This document shows positions 1 through 8,227 of a DNA stretch of 56,130 bases, one piece after another; position 1 is the first letter of the stretch, and the number at the start of each line of letters is the position of its first letter. A program made the translations under genes and the position numbers. The DNA is from Catenulispora sp. (GTDB lineage: Bacteria > Actinomycetota > Actinomycetes > Streptomycetales > Catenulisporaceae): the NCBI GenBank assembly GCA_013362315.1, contig JABFWL010000294.1:1-56130 (forward strand), given 5' to 3'. Below the pieces are notes generated by a model. That model saw nothing but the letters and a program-made list of their open reading frames with translations. It was not told where the DNA came from and did not search any database.

Positions 1-1
1 C

Positions 2-451
2 GGAACCGTCGTCGCGGTCGCCGCCAACCTGGGCCTGAAGCAGGTCTTCACCGAGACGCGGCCCTGCGACGCCCTCGCCCACGTCGTCACCGTCCAGCCG
101 TGCCCGGGTCTGACCGACTACTCCTTCCCGTCCAACCACACCACGATCGCCACCGCGCTGGCGCTCGGCGTGTTCCTGATCAACCGGCGGCTTGGAGCGA
201 TCGCGATTGTCCTGGCGGCGCTGGAGGGCTTCTCCCGGGTCTACCTCGGCCAGCACTACCCGCACGACGTCATTGCCGCCGCGTTCATCAGCAGCACGCT
301 GATGCTGCTGGGCTGGCCGGTGGTCCGCAACCCGCTGACCGGGCTGCTCAGATGGGCCGAGCGCACACCGCTGCGACCGCTGCTGACCTCTGCCGAATCC
401 GCCGATACGGCCCCGGCGCCGACCGAACTCCACCACACCACGGCGGGATAA
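2..451 (+). CDS. PAP2 family phosphatase, C-terminal part (5' end outside window)
   Basis: The reading frame is open from the first bases of the window, so the gene is cut by the window edge. The visible 149 residues hold the three motifs of the type-2 phosphatidic acid phosphatase/acid phosphatase superfamily: K-x6-RP (fragment residues 13-21), PSNH (43-46) and SR-x5-H-x3-D (78-89). These form the vanadate-haloperoxidase-like phosphatase site. Hydrophobic stretches around 48-72 and 91-106 fit a membrane protein with the site facing outside the cytoplasm. Known members dephosphorylate lipid pyrophosphates or phosphatidate; the substrate here cannot be told. The C-terminal tail is short and polar. 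Confidence 0.85.
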   Translation, partial: GTVVAVAANLGLKQVFTETRPCDALAHVVTVQPCPGLTDYSFPSNHTTIATALALGVFLINRRLGAIAIVLAALEGFSRVYLGQHYPHDVIAAAFISSTLMLLGWPVVRNPLTGLLRWAERTPLRPLLTSAESADTAPAPTELHHTTAG

Positions 452-522
452 CGTCCCCGCTCGATCCACCGGACAGCACGCGAGCCAACTGCTCACCGCT
501 GCGCGGGGCTTGATACAGGGCG

Positions 523-792
523 TCAAGCATCGCCCCGGCCCGGCCTTCGTCGGGCCGATGACGCGACCTCGGTCTCCGGCGGGGCCGGGCTCCAGACAAC
601 GGTCAGCTGGTCGCGGCGGCCGATGCGTTCCAGCCTCCGCGTGATCCCGTCCTGGACGCGCCGCATCTGCTGCGGGTCGTCGGCCTCGACGGACAGCGTC
701 AGCGTGTCGGCGGTGGCGTGGAGCGTGCAGCGTCCCGGGCCGAACTCGATGACCCCGTCGGTGTTGGACCATTCGATGGTGACCCGTCCGGC
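523..792 (-). pseudogene. DUF2218 protein, 5'-truncated remnant
   Basis: Reading leftwards from about 792, the translation AGRVTIEWSNTDGVIEFGPG and onwards to LERIGRRDQLTVVW is the usual core and C-terminus of the small DUF2218 family (about 90-100 residues, function unknown). The expected N-terminal part is missing. Upstream of 792 the frame continues only into antisense of an ArsR gene fragment, so no native start remains. The two fragments have their missing 5' ends facing each other, which indicates one deletion across a divergent promoter region. Confidence 0.7.
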
Positions 793-991
793 CATCTCCC
801 AGCATCTGACCGTGCTCAAGGAGGCCCGCCTGGTCACCGAACGCAGGGACGGCACCAGGCGCCTTTACCGGGCCCGCCCGGAGGGGCTGGTCGGCGTGCG
901 AGAGTTCATCGACGGGTTCTGGGCCGGCGGGCTGGCCCGGCTCAAAGCCGAGATCGAGGGCGCGGAGCACGAGAGACAGGAGCAGACATGA
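785..991 (+). pseudogene. ArsR-family regulator, 5'-truncated remnant
   Basis: The frame starting near 785 reads [20 protein letters not shown] and then a typical winged-helix tail, which is the second half of an ArsR/SmtB HTH. The N-terminus and first helices are missing, and upstream the frame is antisense to the DUF2218 remnant. The stop overlaps the ATG of the next SRPBCC gene (ATGA). ArsR-SRPBCC pairs are a common actinobacterial arrangement in which ArsR represses its partner, so loss of the repressor could leave the partner unregulated. A GTG or TTG could give a fused product, but the HTH is incomplete. Confidence 0.7.
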
Positions 992-1437
992 TCATCGACG
1001 ACCGGGTCGAGCACGACATCCACATCGCCGCCGCGCCGGAGGTTGTCTTCGGCTACCTCGTCGACCCGGCGAAGCACGAGCGGTGGATGGGCCGCGAGGT
1101 GAAGGCCGACCCCCGGCCCGGCGGGGCGTACCGGTGCGTCGTCAACGACGAGGCGACCGTGGTCGGCGAGTACCTGGTGGTGGACCCGCCCAAGCAGGTC
1201 TCCTACACCTTCGGTTGGGAGGCCGACTATGGCGTGCCGCCCGGCAGCAGCGTCGTCACTATCACGCTCACGCCCGAAGACGGAGGCACCCGGCTGCGGC
1301 TCGTCCACACCGGACTGCCCGAGGACGCGCTTGGCCAGCACGACCTGGGCTGGACGCGCTATGTGCCCCGGCTGGCGACCCTCGCTGGCGGCGGAGACCC
1401 GGGTCCCGACACCTGGCACGAGGAGATGAGGGCCTGA
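988..1437 (+). CDS. SRPBCC (AHSA1-like) protein
   Basis: A 149-residue protein of the START/Bet v 1-like SRPBCC superfamily, AHSA1 subgroup. It opens with a strand and the helix [21 protein letters not shown], then [11 protein letters not shown] and a C-terminal helix region ending in TWHEEM. Members have a hydrophobic ligand cavity; no reaction can be assigned. The ATG overlaps the stop of the truncated ArsR frame by 4 nt, and its own TGA overlaps the start of the following SRPBCC gene, so the genes were built as one translationally coupled operon. The native promoter, expected upstream of ArsR, appears to have been deleted. Confidence 0.85.
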   Translation: MIIDDRVEHDIHIAAAPEVVFGYLVDPAKHERWMGREVKADPRPGGAYRCVVNDEATVVGEYLVVDPPKQVSYTFGWEADYGVPPGSSVVTITLTPEDGGTRLRLVHTGLPEDALGQHDLGWTRYVPRLATLAGGGDPGPDTWHEEMRA

Positions 1438-1877
1438 TGGCGGTCGACGTCCACACGGAGATTGTGATCGACCGGCCGATCGAGGACGTCGCGGAGTACG
1501 CGGCCGACCCTTCCAACGCGCCGCAGTGGTACGTCAACATCCGGTCGGTCCAGTGGCAGACGCCGCCGCCGCTCGCCGTCGGTTCCCAGCTGGCGTTCGT
1601 GGCGCACTTTCTGGGGCGCCGCCTGGCCTACACGTACGAGATCGTCGAGCTCGAACCGGGCAGACGGCTCGTCATGCGGACCGCGCAGGGACCGTTCCCG
1701 ATGCAGACCACGTACACCTGGCAACCGGAAGGGGCGGGACTGACTCGGATGACGCTGCGCAACCACGGCGACCCCGCAGGCTTCTCGAAGATCACCGCGC
1801 CGTTCATGGCGACGGCGATGCGCCGGGCCAATCGGAAAGACCTGGCGCGGCTGAAAACCCTGCTCGAGAGCCGATAG
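1437..1877 (+). CDS. SRPBCC family protein (polyketide cyclase/dehydrase-like)
   Basis: A 146-residue second SRPBCC protein starting at the ATG that shares bases with the preceding TGA. It has the N-terminal strand [20 protein letters not shown], an NAPQWYVNI helix, a central sheet ([20 protein letters not shown]) and a long C-terminal helix ending [11 protein letters not shown]. It fits the polyketide-cyclase/dehydrase subgroup, often involved in lipid or small-molecule binding. It is distinct from its upstream neighbour and not a recent duplicate. Function unknown. Confidence 0.85.
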   Translation: MAVDVHTEIVIDRPIEDVAEYAADPSNAPQWYVNIRSVQWQTPPPLAVGSQLAFVAHFLGRRLAYTYEIVELEPGRRLVMRTAQGPFPMQTTYTWQPEGAGLTRMTLRNHGDPAGFSKITAPFMATAMRRANRKDLARLKTLLESR

Positions 1878-1914
1878 ACGTTCCGCCGCCGGCGCCCGGC
1901 AGACCGTGGCGCGC

Positions 1915-2238
1915 TCAGTGCTTCCCGCCGGCGAAGGCACGGGCCTCGTCGATCAGCTCGGTCCAGTGGGTCTTGTCGCGGTCGTCGATCAGGACCCATT
2001 CGCGGAAGGTCCTGCCGGCGGGGGCGAAGGGCCGGCCCACGCCGGCGGTGATGAGCTGCTCGACGCGGTTTCGGGGAAGCTTGACGATGAGGTCGCCGGA
2101 ACGATGGTCGCAGGAGGCGAAGAACGCGCCTGCACGCCGTAGGCAGGGGAAGCCCATCATCGTGCCGGTCGTCACGTCGGCGTGGGCGAGCGCGACGGCG
2201 CTGGTCGCCCGGAAGAAGTCGGTGGGCTGCTCAGTCAT
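1915..2238 (-). CDS. MmcQ/YjbR family protein
   Basis: A 107-residue protein with an MmcQ/YjbR-like fold signature: an N-terminal helix, the turn TGTMMGFPCLRRAGAFFA, a strand DLIVKLPRNRVEQLI, and a C-terminal REWVLI...WTELIDEARAF segment, as in proteins annotated MmcQ/YjbR or TfoX-N-like. No enzymatic residues can be recognised. It is the last gene of a three-gene minus-strand operon and its start overlaps the end of the HxlR-type regulator by 8 nt. Role in the cell unknown. Confidence 0.75.
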   Translation of the reverse strand: MTEQPTDFFRATSAVALAHADVTTGTMMGFPCLRRAGAFFASCDHRSGDLIVKLPRNRVEQLITAGVGRPFAPAGRTFREWVLIDDRDKTHWTELIDEARAFAGGKH

Positions 2239-2926
2239 GTCTGCCTTCTTCCATCACGAGGCCGTCGTCAGTGCCCGGTTCGACTCGCAGGAGGTAGCCG
2301 GTGGCGGCCAGCCAGCGTGGCCACGCCGCAGCAGGGCCTTCGACGCTCACTTCGCCGGTGGCGCGGCCCTCGTCCCAGCCGGAGTGTCCCGCGGCCCAGC
2401 GGTCCAGGAATGCCGAGTCGGTCCGCACGATCAGTTCCGCCCCGGGTGCGGCTCCGGGTTCCTGGCGCAGCCGTCCCTCGGTGAAGTACAGGGTCGCGGG
2501 CCGGTCGTCGACCACGAGCTGGAACTGGCCGTCAGTCACCGCCTCGATGCCCTGGACGTAGGTGACGTCGAAGTCCTGGCGGTCCGAGCCGTCGGCTGTG
2601 GGGTCGGCGAGGAATCCCACGCCCCATCGGCGCAGGGCGCCGAGGGCCTCCTCCAGTTCCCGGCCGCGCGCGGTGAGCGTGTACATCACGCCGGCACCGA
2701 CGGCGCCAAGCTCCCGGGCCACTACCCCGGCTCGCTCCAGGCGGCGCAGCCGGTCGGACAGGACGCTGGTGCTGATCCCGGGCAGCCGGTCCAGCAGCGC
2801 GCCGTAGCGGTAGGGCTGTTTCAGCAGCTCCTGGACGATCACCAGCGTCCAGCGCTCGCCGATCACGTCCAGCCCGCGGGCCAGCGGACAGAACCGCCCG
2901 TACCCAGTCCAGGGCCTGCTTGGCAT
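2231..2926 (-). CDS. HxlR-family transcriptional regulator with C-terminal SCP2-like region
   Basis: The 231-residue product begins MPSRPWTGYGRFCPLARGLD. Residues about 12-105 form the HxlR winged HTH (VIGERWTLVIVQELL, GISTSVLSDRLRRLERAGVV), including the conserved early Cys used for redox sensing in some family members. The remaining ~120 residues (DRQDFDVTYVQG..., FTEGRLRQEPG...) look like the SCP2/lipid-binding extension seen in many actinobacterial HxlR proteins. The start was chosen at the first ATG after the upstream gene. It sits between an NTF2-like gene and a YjbR-like gene and probably controls this small operon. Confidence 0.85.
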   Translation of the reverse strand: MPSRPWTGYGRFCPLARGLDVIGERWTLVIVQELLKQPYRYGALLDRLPGISTSVLSDRLRRLERAGVVARELGAVGAGVMYTLTARGRELEEALGALRRWGVGFLADPTADGSDRQDFDVTYVQGIEAVTDGQFQLVVDDRPATLYFTEGRLRQEPGAAPGAELIVRTDSAFLDRWAAGHSGWDEGRATGEVSVEGPAAAWPRWLAATGYLLRVEPGTDDGLVMEEGRHD

Positions 2927-2940
2927 CGCGGTGTCCTTGT

Positions 2941-3303
2941 CTAGGCGGTCGGCATCAGTGCGGCCATGGCCGCGGTGTCGAAGACGAGGCGGCCCGAGGC
3001 GAGCTGGCCGTCGCGGACGGTGTTCCACTCGGCCATCGGGATCGACCCGGTCCCGACCGGCGTCTTGATTTTGAAATCGTAGAAGGAGCAGACCTCGTTG
3101 CCGTCCTGCCACTGCCGGTGGATCTGGAAGCCGCGCATGATCGGGCCCAGCTGCGCCGAGCCGGCCAGGAAGGCGGCCTTGCCCTCGGACTGGAGGATCG
3201 GCCCGTGGAATCGGAAGTCGTCGGTGAGCAGCTCGGCGGCTCCGGCGGTGTCGCCGGAGGTGAAGCGGTCGAGGTAGGTGCGGAAGAGCTCGGTGGCATC
3301 CAT
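2941..3303 (-). CDS. SnoaL/NTF2-like protein
   Basis: A 120-residue alpha+beta barrel protein of the SnoaL-like/NTF2 superfamily: helix MDATELFRTYLDRFTSGDTA, then LLTDDFRFHGPI and the strands WQDGNEVCSFYDFKIKTP and VFDTAAM. The fold is used by isomerases, dehydratases and ligand-binding proteins; no catalytic His/Asp pair stands out, so no reaction is claimed. It is the first gene of the minus-strand operon with the HxlR regulator. A strong purine-rich ribosome site (AAAGGAG on the coding strand) precedes the ATG. Confidence 0.8.
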   Translation of the reverse strand: MDATELFRTYLDRFTSGDTAGAAELLTDDFRFHGPILQSEGKAAFLAGSAQLGPIMRGFQIHRQWQDGNEVCSFYDFKIKTPVGTGSIPMAEWNTVRDGQLASGRLVFDTAAMAALMPTA

Positions 3304-3326
3304 GGCGATGACTCCTTTCTTGACGG

Positions 3327-3350
3327 GAGAGTACTTCTATAATGAGAGTA
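3327..3350. promoter_or_regulatory. Direct repeat, candidate HxlR operator/promoter
   Basis: The 7-mer GAGAGTA occurs at 3327-3333 and again at 3344-3350, 17 bp apart, around an AT-rich core (TTCTATAAT) that is exceptional in this GC-rich DNA. On the minus strand the segment lies about 25 bp before the NTF2-like gene and could include its -10 box. It can also be read as TACT-N11-AGTA, close to half-sites known for the HxlR/YodB family. Regulation by the neighbouring HxlR protein is an inference. Confidence 0.45.
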
Positions 3351-3477
3351 TCGTGCGCTGGTGAAACCCGCCAGTTCACCGCGAGCGCTTTTCCCGGCGG
3401 GGTGTCAATCTGGGCAGGGCCCGTTCGTAGCAGGGATGAGAGGCGGGAAGAGCCCGCTCAGCGCGAGGAGGTCCACC

Positions 3478-3840
3478 ATGGCGAAGTACCTGTTGTCGGT
3501 CCACAGCGTTGACGGCGAGGTCCGCGAGCCAATGACCGACGAGGAGATGCAGCAGTCCTTCAAGCAGGTCATGGCCTTCCAGGAGGAGATGAAGTCCGCC
3601 GGGGTCTGGGTCTTCGGTGGCCGCCTGACCGAACCGGCCACCGCCACCGTCGTACGCATGTCCGCCGGCCAGGTGCTGACCACCGACGGCCCGTTCGCCG
3701 AATCCAGGGAGCACCTCGGCGGCTTCTACATCATCCAGGCCGAGGACCTGGACGCCGCGCTGGGCTGGGCGTCGAGGGTCACCGACCTCATCGGTCAGCC
3801 GATCGAAGTCCGGCCGTTCTGGGACGAGCCCGGAGCCTGA
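3478..3840 (+). CDS. YCII-related (DGPF domain) protein
   Basis: A 120-residue protein starting MAKYLLSVH, with the ferredoxin-like YCII fold and the diagnostic DGPF motif at residues 70-73 (LTTDGPFAESREHLGGFYII). ATG 3478 follows a GCGAGGAG ribosome site. It ends 3 bp before the start of an ECF sigma factor gene. The DGPF protein-ECF42 pair is a known conserved unit in actinobacteria; the DGPF protein is encoded next to the sigma factor and is generally part of its regulon, but its biochemical activity is not settled. Confidence 0.9.
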   Translation: MAKYLLSVHSVDGEVREPMTDEEMQQSFKQVMAFQEEMKSAGVWVFGGRLTEPATATVVRMSAGQVLTTDGPFAESREHLGGFYIIQAEDLDAALGWASRVTDLIGQPIEVRPFWDEPGA

Positions 3841-3843
3841 CGC

Positions 3844-5088
3844 GTGGATGAACTCGGCGCCGCACTCGGGCCCGACCAGGCCGAGGTCGGCCGGATCTTC
3901 CGCGAGGAGTCCGGCCGGTGTGTGGCCGCCCTGATCCGTCTGTTCGGCGACATCGACATCGCCGAGGACGCAGTACAGGAGGCGTTCGCCGTCGCCCTTG
4001 CCAAATGGCCGGGCGACGGCCTGCCACCCAACCCGGGCGGCTGGCTCACGACCACCGCCCGCAACCGCGCCATCGACCGCCTGCGCCGAGAGTCGCGAGG
4101 ACGGGAACTGCTCAGGGAGGCAGCGGTGCTCTCATCCGACGAGCACGATCCTGGTGGGGCTGAGGAGACGGACACCGTGGAGGATGACCGGCTGCGGCTC
4201 ATCTTCACCTGCTGCCACCCGGCGCTGTCCACCGAGGCTCAGGTGGCGCTCACGCTGCGGCTGCTCGGCGGGCTGTCCACCAGGGACGTTGCAAGGTCGT
4301 TCCTGGTGGCCGAGCAGACGATGGCGGTACGCCTCGTACGGGCCAAGCGGAAGATCAAGGCTGCGCGGATCCCCTATCGCGTGCCGGCCGATCACGAGCT
4401 GCCCGACCGCCTACGCCCGGTGCTGACGGTCGTCTACCTCGTCTACACCGCCGGTCTGGACGGGCCGGCCGAACCCGGACTGTGCCCTGAGGCGATCCGG
4501 CTTGCCCGGATACTGGCCACCCTCATGCCCGACGAGCCCGAGGTGGCCGGCCTGCTCGCGCTGCTGCTGTTGACCGAATCCCGACGCGCTTCCCGGACGC
4601 GGCAGGACGGCACCCTGGTACTCCTTGCCGACCAGGACCGCACCCGATGGGATCGAGCCCTGATCGCCGAAGGCCAGGGAATCGTCCGCAGCTGCATCAG
4701 CCGCAACCAACCCGGCCCGTATCAGCTGCAGGCGGCTGTCAACGCCGTGCACGCCGACGCCCCGACCGCCGGACAGACCGAGTGGCCACAGATCCTCACC
4801 CTGTACGACCAGCTGCTCGCCATCGCACCGACACCAGTCGTGGCCCTCAACCGCGCCATCGCCGTCGGCGAGGTGTACGGACCCGCCGCCGCCCTGGCCT
4901 TGGTGGAGGAACTCGACCTGGACAACTACCACCGGTTCCACGCCACACGCGCCGATTTGCTGCGCCGGGTGGGCCGCGACGGCGAGGCCGCAGATGCCTA
5001 CCATCGGGCGGCCGAGATGGCGCCGACCGACGCTGAACGCGACTTCCTCCAGCGAGGCGGCCGGGCGGCTCGCGGATCTCAGGCGTAG
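3844..5088 (+). CDS. ECF sigma factor, ECF42 type with C-terminal TPR-like extension
   Basis: The 414-residue protein starts with GTG right after the DGPF gene. Residues about 15-90 form sigma region 2 (DIDIAEDAVQEAFAVALAKW, GGWLTTTARNRAIDRLRRES) and about 115-165 sigma region 4 (LRLLGGLSTRDVARSFLVAE). The last ~230 residues are the long extension typical of ECF42 (AGLDGPAEPGLCPEAIRLAR, VALNRAIAVGEVYG, helical TPR-like tail). No anti-sigma gene is adjacent; in this group the extension is thought to replace it. It directs RNA polymerase to its own promoters, probably including that of the DGPF gene. Confidence 0.92.
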   Translation: MDELGAALGPDQAEVGRIFREESGRCVAALIRLFGDIDIAEDAVQEAFAVALAKWPGDGLPPNPGGWLTTTARNRAIDRLRRESRGRELLREAAVLSSDEHDPGGAEETDTVEDDRLRLIFTCCHPALSTEAQVALTLRLLGGLSTRDVARSFLVAEQTMAVRLVRAKRKIKAARIPYRVPADHELPDRLRPVLTVVYLVYTAGLDGPAEPGLCPEAIRLARILATLMPDEPEVAGLLALLLLTESRRASRTRQDGTLVLLADQDRTRWDRALIAEGQGIVRSCISRNQPGPYQLQAAVNAVHADAPTAGQTEWPQILTLYDQLLAIAPTPVVALNRAIAVGEVYGPAAALALVEELDLDNYHRFHATRADLLRRVGRDGEAADAYHRAAEMAPTDAERDFLQRGGRAARGSQA

Positions 5089-5245
5089 ATCTCCACGTGA
5101 TTCCGCCCCGAGAACGCCGCTCCCGACTCAACGGAACCGTGTCCAGCGTCGGCCGTGCGTCGCGTCGCGGGTGAGGCCCGCGGGCAGGGGCCGCGTCTCG
5201 TCCGGGTCGCCCCAGGGCGGGCACGCAGAAAATGAGAACGGATAC

Positions 5246-5863
5246 TCAGGAACCTGATGAGAGTCCGCCGCCGGGTGCCATGCCGGCGTCGAGGACGGCG
5301 ATGAGTCGTCGGACCCTGGCGGCGGGGTCGGGTGTGCCGGCCCAGCCGGTCATCAGCAGGTGGTGGAGGGTCCCGACGATCGCCAGCGCCAGGGTTTCGG
5401 TGTCGGTGTCCGCCCCGATCCGGCCGAGATCCTTCTCCTGGTCGAGATAGCCGGTGATGGACGCCTCGATCGCGCCGAAGCTCGGCGCGCCTTGTTCCAT
5501 CGCGGCGCGGACCTGCCCGGAGATCCCGGGCCGGCTCATCGCGGCGGCGGTCATGGCAGGGCCCTGCGGCCCGAGCAGACTCGTCACCGCGTCGGTGAGA
5601 TTGGCGGCGACGGTGCCCTGGCCGACTCGGTCGGTCAAGGCGGCGGCGGTCTGTGCGCTCTGGCGCATCCGGTCGAGGACCAGTTCGGCGATGAAGGTGT
5701 CGATGTCGGCGAAGTGCTTGTAGAGCAGGCCCGTGGCGAAACCGGCCTCGGCGGTGACGGCCCGGTTGGTCAGTCCGGCCGGCCCCTCCCTGGCCAGGAC
5801 GCGTTCGGCGGCGGCGAACAGCTGCTCGCGGACGTTGGGGGTCGCCACGCCTCGGGGGGACAT
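5246..5863 (-). CDS. TetR-family repressor
   Basis: A 205-residue TetR/AcrR regulator when started at the ATG giving MSPRGVATPNVREQ; an upstream in-frame ATG at 5935 would place the operator inside the gene and is unlikely. The HTH lies at about residues 20-60 (LTNRAVTAEAGFATGLLYKHF). The C-terminal ligand domain (about 75-200) is not diagnostic of an inducer. It is transcribed away from an MMPL transporter gene, with two palindromes between them, the classic layout of a repressor of its divergent exporter. Confidence 0.9.
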   Translation of the reverse strand: MSPRGVATPNVREQLFAAAERVLAREGPAGLTNRAVTAEAGFATGLLYKHFADIDTFIAELVLDRMRQSAQTAAALTDRVGQGTVAANLTDAVTSLLGPQGPAMTAAAMSRPGISGQVRAAMEQGAPSFGAIEASITGYLDQEKDLGRIGADTDTETLALAIVGTLHHLLMTGWAGTPDPAARVRRLIAVLDAGMAPGGGLSSGS

Positions 5864-5917
5864 CGTTCTCTCCGATCTCGCCGGCCGGATCGGGGGATCA
5901 CGGCGTCGCCCTTGCAG

Positions 5918-5956
5918 GTATGAGCATGTGCTCATACTCTATGAGCACATGCTCAT
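5918..5956. promoter_or_regulatory. Two tandem TetR operators between tetR and the MMPL gene
   Basis: Two palindromes share the arms ATGAGC/GCTCAT. The first (5918-5937) is GTATGAGC-ATGT-GCTCATAC with perfect 8-bp arms. The second (5941-5956) is ATGAGC-ACAT-GCTCAT. Their centres are 21 bp apart, two helical turns, so two repressor dimers could bind the same face. The pair lies 20-59 bp before the MMPL start and 55-93 bp before the tetR start and probably covers both promoters. Binding by this TetR is inferred from position. Confidence 0.8.
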
Positions 5957-5976
5957 TCTAGCCTGCGGAGGCGGCG

Positions 5977-8163
5977 ATGTTCATCAGGTGGGGCACGATC
6001 GTGGTCAGGTTCCGGCATTTCGTCCTGGCCGCCGCGCTGGTGGTGGTCGCGGCCGGCGTGCTGTGGGGCACCGGGGTGTTCGGCGTGCTGAAGAGCGGTG
6101 GGTTCGACGACCCGGGCAGCGAATCGGCGAGGGCGGCATCGGCGATTGCGGCCGAGCTGGGCAACCAGACCCCTGACATCGTGGTCCTGTACTCGGCCGG
6201 CACCGCCACCATCGACGACCCGGCCTTCGCCGGACCGGTCGCCTCGACGCTCGCCGCGCTGCGGCAGCGCCCGGAGGTCGACAGCGTCCTGACCTACGCG
6301 GACACCGGCAATCCGGCGCTGGTTTCCACCGACCGGCACGCAACGTATGCCGCGATCCGGCTGCGGGCCGCCGATGACGACGGCAAGCGCCGCGCCTACC
6401 AGACGCTGCGCCCGGCGCTGGACGCGCCCGGGGTCGCCACCAGCGTCGGCGGCGTCGTCGCGTTCGAGACAGGCGTCGACGACCTCACCAAGAACGACGT
6501 CAGCTCCGGCGAGATGATCGCCATGCCCGTCGTGCTGGTCCTGCTCGTCGTCGTCTTCGGCGGCGTGGTCGCTGCCGGCATGCCGCTGCTGATCGGCGCG
6601 CTGGCCGTGCTGGGTGCGCTGACTGCGGCCCGGGGCATCGCCACGGTCACCGACCTGTCCACCTTCGCGGTCAACAGCATCACCGTCCTCGGGCTGGGCA
6701 TGGCCATCGACTACGCGCTGTTCATCGTCAACCGGTTCCGCGAGGAACTGGCCGCCGGCCGCGACACCCCGCAGGCGATCTCGGTGACCATGGCGACCGC
6801 CGGGCGCACCGTGCTGGTGTCCGGACTGACCGTCGCCCTGGCCCTGTCCAGCCTGCTGATCTTTCCACAGGGTTTCCTGCGGTCCATGGGCCTGGGCGGC
6901 ACCGCCGCCGTCCTGATCGCCATGCTCGGCGCGCTGACCGTGCTGCCCGCGATGCTGGCCGTCCTGGGACCGCGCATCAACGCCTGGCCCGTCCCGCGCC
7001 CCCGGCTCCCGTGGCCCCGCCGACACACCGCAGCAGCGGCAACCGGTGACGCCGGAGGCTGGGCACGCCTCGCACACAGTGTGATGCGCCGCCCCGTGCT
7101 CTACACCCTGGCGGTTCTCGCATCGCTGGCCGTGCTCGCGGCGCCCCTCACCGGCGCACGCTTCGCCGGGGCCGACGAGCGGATCCTCCCCGCCGGCTCG
7201 CAGCCGCGGCTAGTCAGCGAGCAGATCGCCACCCATTTCCCGACAGGACAGGCCGCCCCGATCCAGGTCCTCATCGACGGCGCCTCGCCCGACCGCGTCG
7301 TCGACGTCACCGGGCGCATCAAAGCCCTGTCAGGGGTCACCGGCGCGCAGACGGCCGCCGCCCGTGGCACCGCGACCCTGATCACCGTCGACTACAGCGG
7401 TCCGCGGGCCGGGGCGCAGGCCTACCAGGCCGTGCGGGCGATCCGCGCGCTGCCCGAGCCTTCCGGCGTCCGGGTGCTGGTCGGCGGCCGGTCGGCCGCC
7501 GACGTGGACCAGTTGCAAAGTCTGGGCGCGCGGCTGCCGTGGATGGCCGCGATCATGGCCGCGGTCACGCTGGTGCTGTTGTTCCTCGCTTTCGGGTCCG
7601 TGGTGCTGCCGCTCAAGGCGATCGCGATGAACCTGGTCTCCCTAGCCGCGTCGTTCGGCGTCGTCTCCTGGATCTTCGCCGGCGGCCACCTGGCCGGCCT
7701 GCTCGGGTTCACCCCGACTGGGGACATCGAGCCCAACCTGCCGGTGTTCATCCTCGCCGTGTTGTTCGGCCTGGCCACCGACTACGAGGTGTTCCTGCTG
7801 TCCCGGGTCCGCGAGGCCTACGACGCCACGGGTGACAACACCGCGGCGGTCGCCGTCGGCCTGCAGCGCACCGGGCGGATCATCACGACTGCGGCGCTGC
7901 TGTTGATCGTCGTGATGGCCGGCTTCGCCTCCGGACAGATCGTCTTCGCCAAGTTCATCGGCCTCGGCATGATCACCGCGATCCTCATCGACGCCACCTT
8001 GGTCCGGGCCCTGCTGGTCCCGGCCACCATGCGGCTGCTGGGCCGGCGCAACTGGTGGGCGCCGCCACGCCTGGCCGGGATCTACCGCCGCTACGGCATC
8101 CACGAACCCGCCGACGCCTCACCCCGCCTCGACCACCCGGCGCTGTCCCGGACCGCCGAATGA
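5977..8163 (+). CDS. MMPL-family RND-type transporter
   Basis: A 728-residue membrane protein with the two-fold MMPL layout. An N-terminal transmembrane helix (about 14-32) is followed by a periplasmic-type domain and a five- or six-helix bundle (about 180-345) containing GLGMAIDYALFIVNRFREEL; the second half repeats this, with a bundle at about 525-710 containing FGLATDYEVFLLSRVREAYD. The GxxxDY signature in both halves is the proton-relay motif of the family. Members export lipids, siderophores or drugs. ATG 5977 follows GGAG with good spacing. Operators of the divergent TetR precede it, and an MFS exporter follows. Confidence 0.92.
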   Translation: MFIRWGTIVVRFRHFVLAAALVVVAAGVLWGTGVFGVLKSGGFDDPGSESARAASAIAAELGNQTPDIVVLYSAGTATIDDPAFAGPVASTLAALRQRPEVDSVLTYADTGNPALVSTDRHATYAAIRLRAADDDGKRRAYQTLRPALDAPGVATSVGGVVAFETGVDDLTKNDVSSGEMIAMPVVLVLLVVVFGGVVAAGMPLLIGALAVLGALTAARGIATVTDLSTFAVNSITVLGLGMAIDYALFIVNRFREELAAGRDTPQAISVTMATAGRTVLVSGLTVALALSSLLIFPQGFLRSMGLGGTAAVLIAMLGALTVLPAMLAVLGPRINAWPVPRPRLPWPRRHTAAAATGDAGGWARLAHSVMRRPVLYTLAVLASLAVLAAPLTGARFAGADERILPAGSQPRLVSEQIATHFPTGQAAPIQVLIDGASPDRVVDVTGRIKALSGVTGAQTAAARGTATLITVDYSGPRAGAQAYQAVRAIRALPEPSGVRVLVGGRSAADVDQLQSLGARLPWMAAIMAAVTLVLLFLAFGSVVLPLKAIAMNLVSLAASFGVVSWIFAGGHLAGLLGFTPTGDIEPNLPVFILAVLFGLATDYEVFLLSRVREAYDATGDNTAAVAVGLQRTGRIITTAALLLIVVMAGFASGQIVFAKFIGLGMITAILIDATLVRALLVPATMRLLGRRNWWAPPRLAGIYRRYGIHEPADASPRLDHPALSRTAE

Positions 8164-8227
8164 TCAGCCAAGCGCTCTCCTTTCCCTGCCAATCCGAACA
8201 GCAACGCTCGACCTTGAGAGGTGCGCC

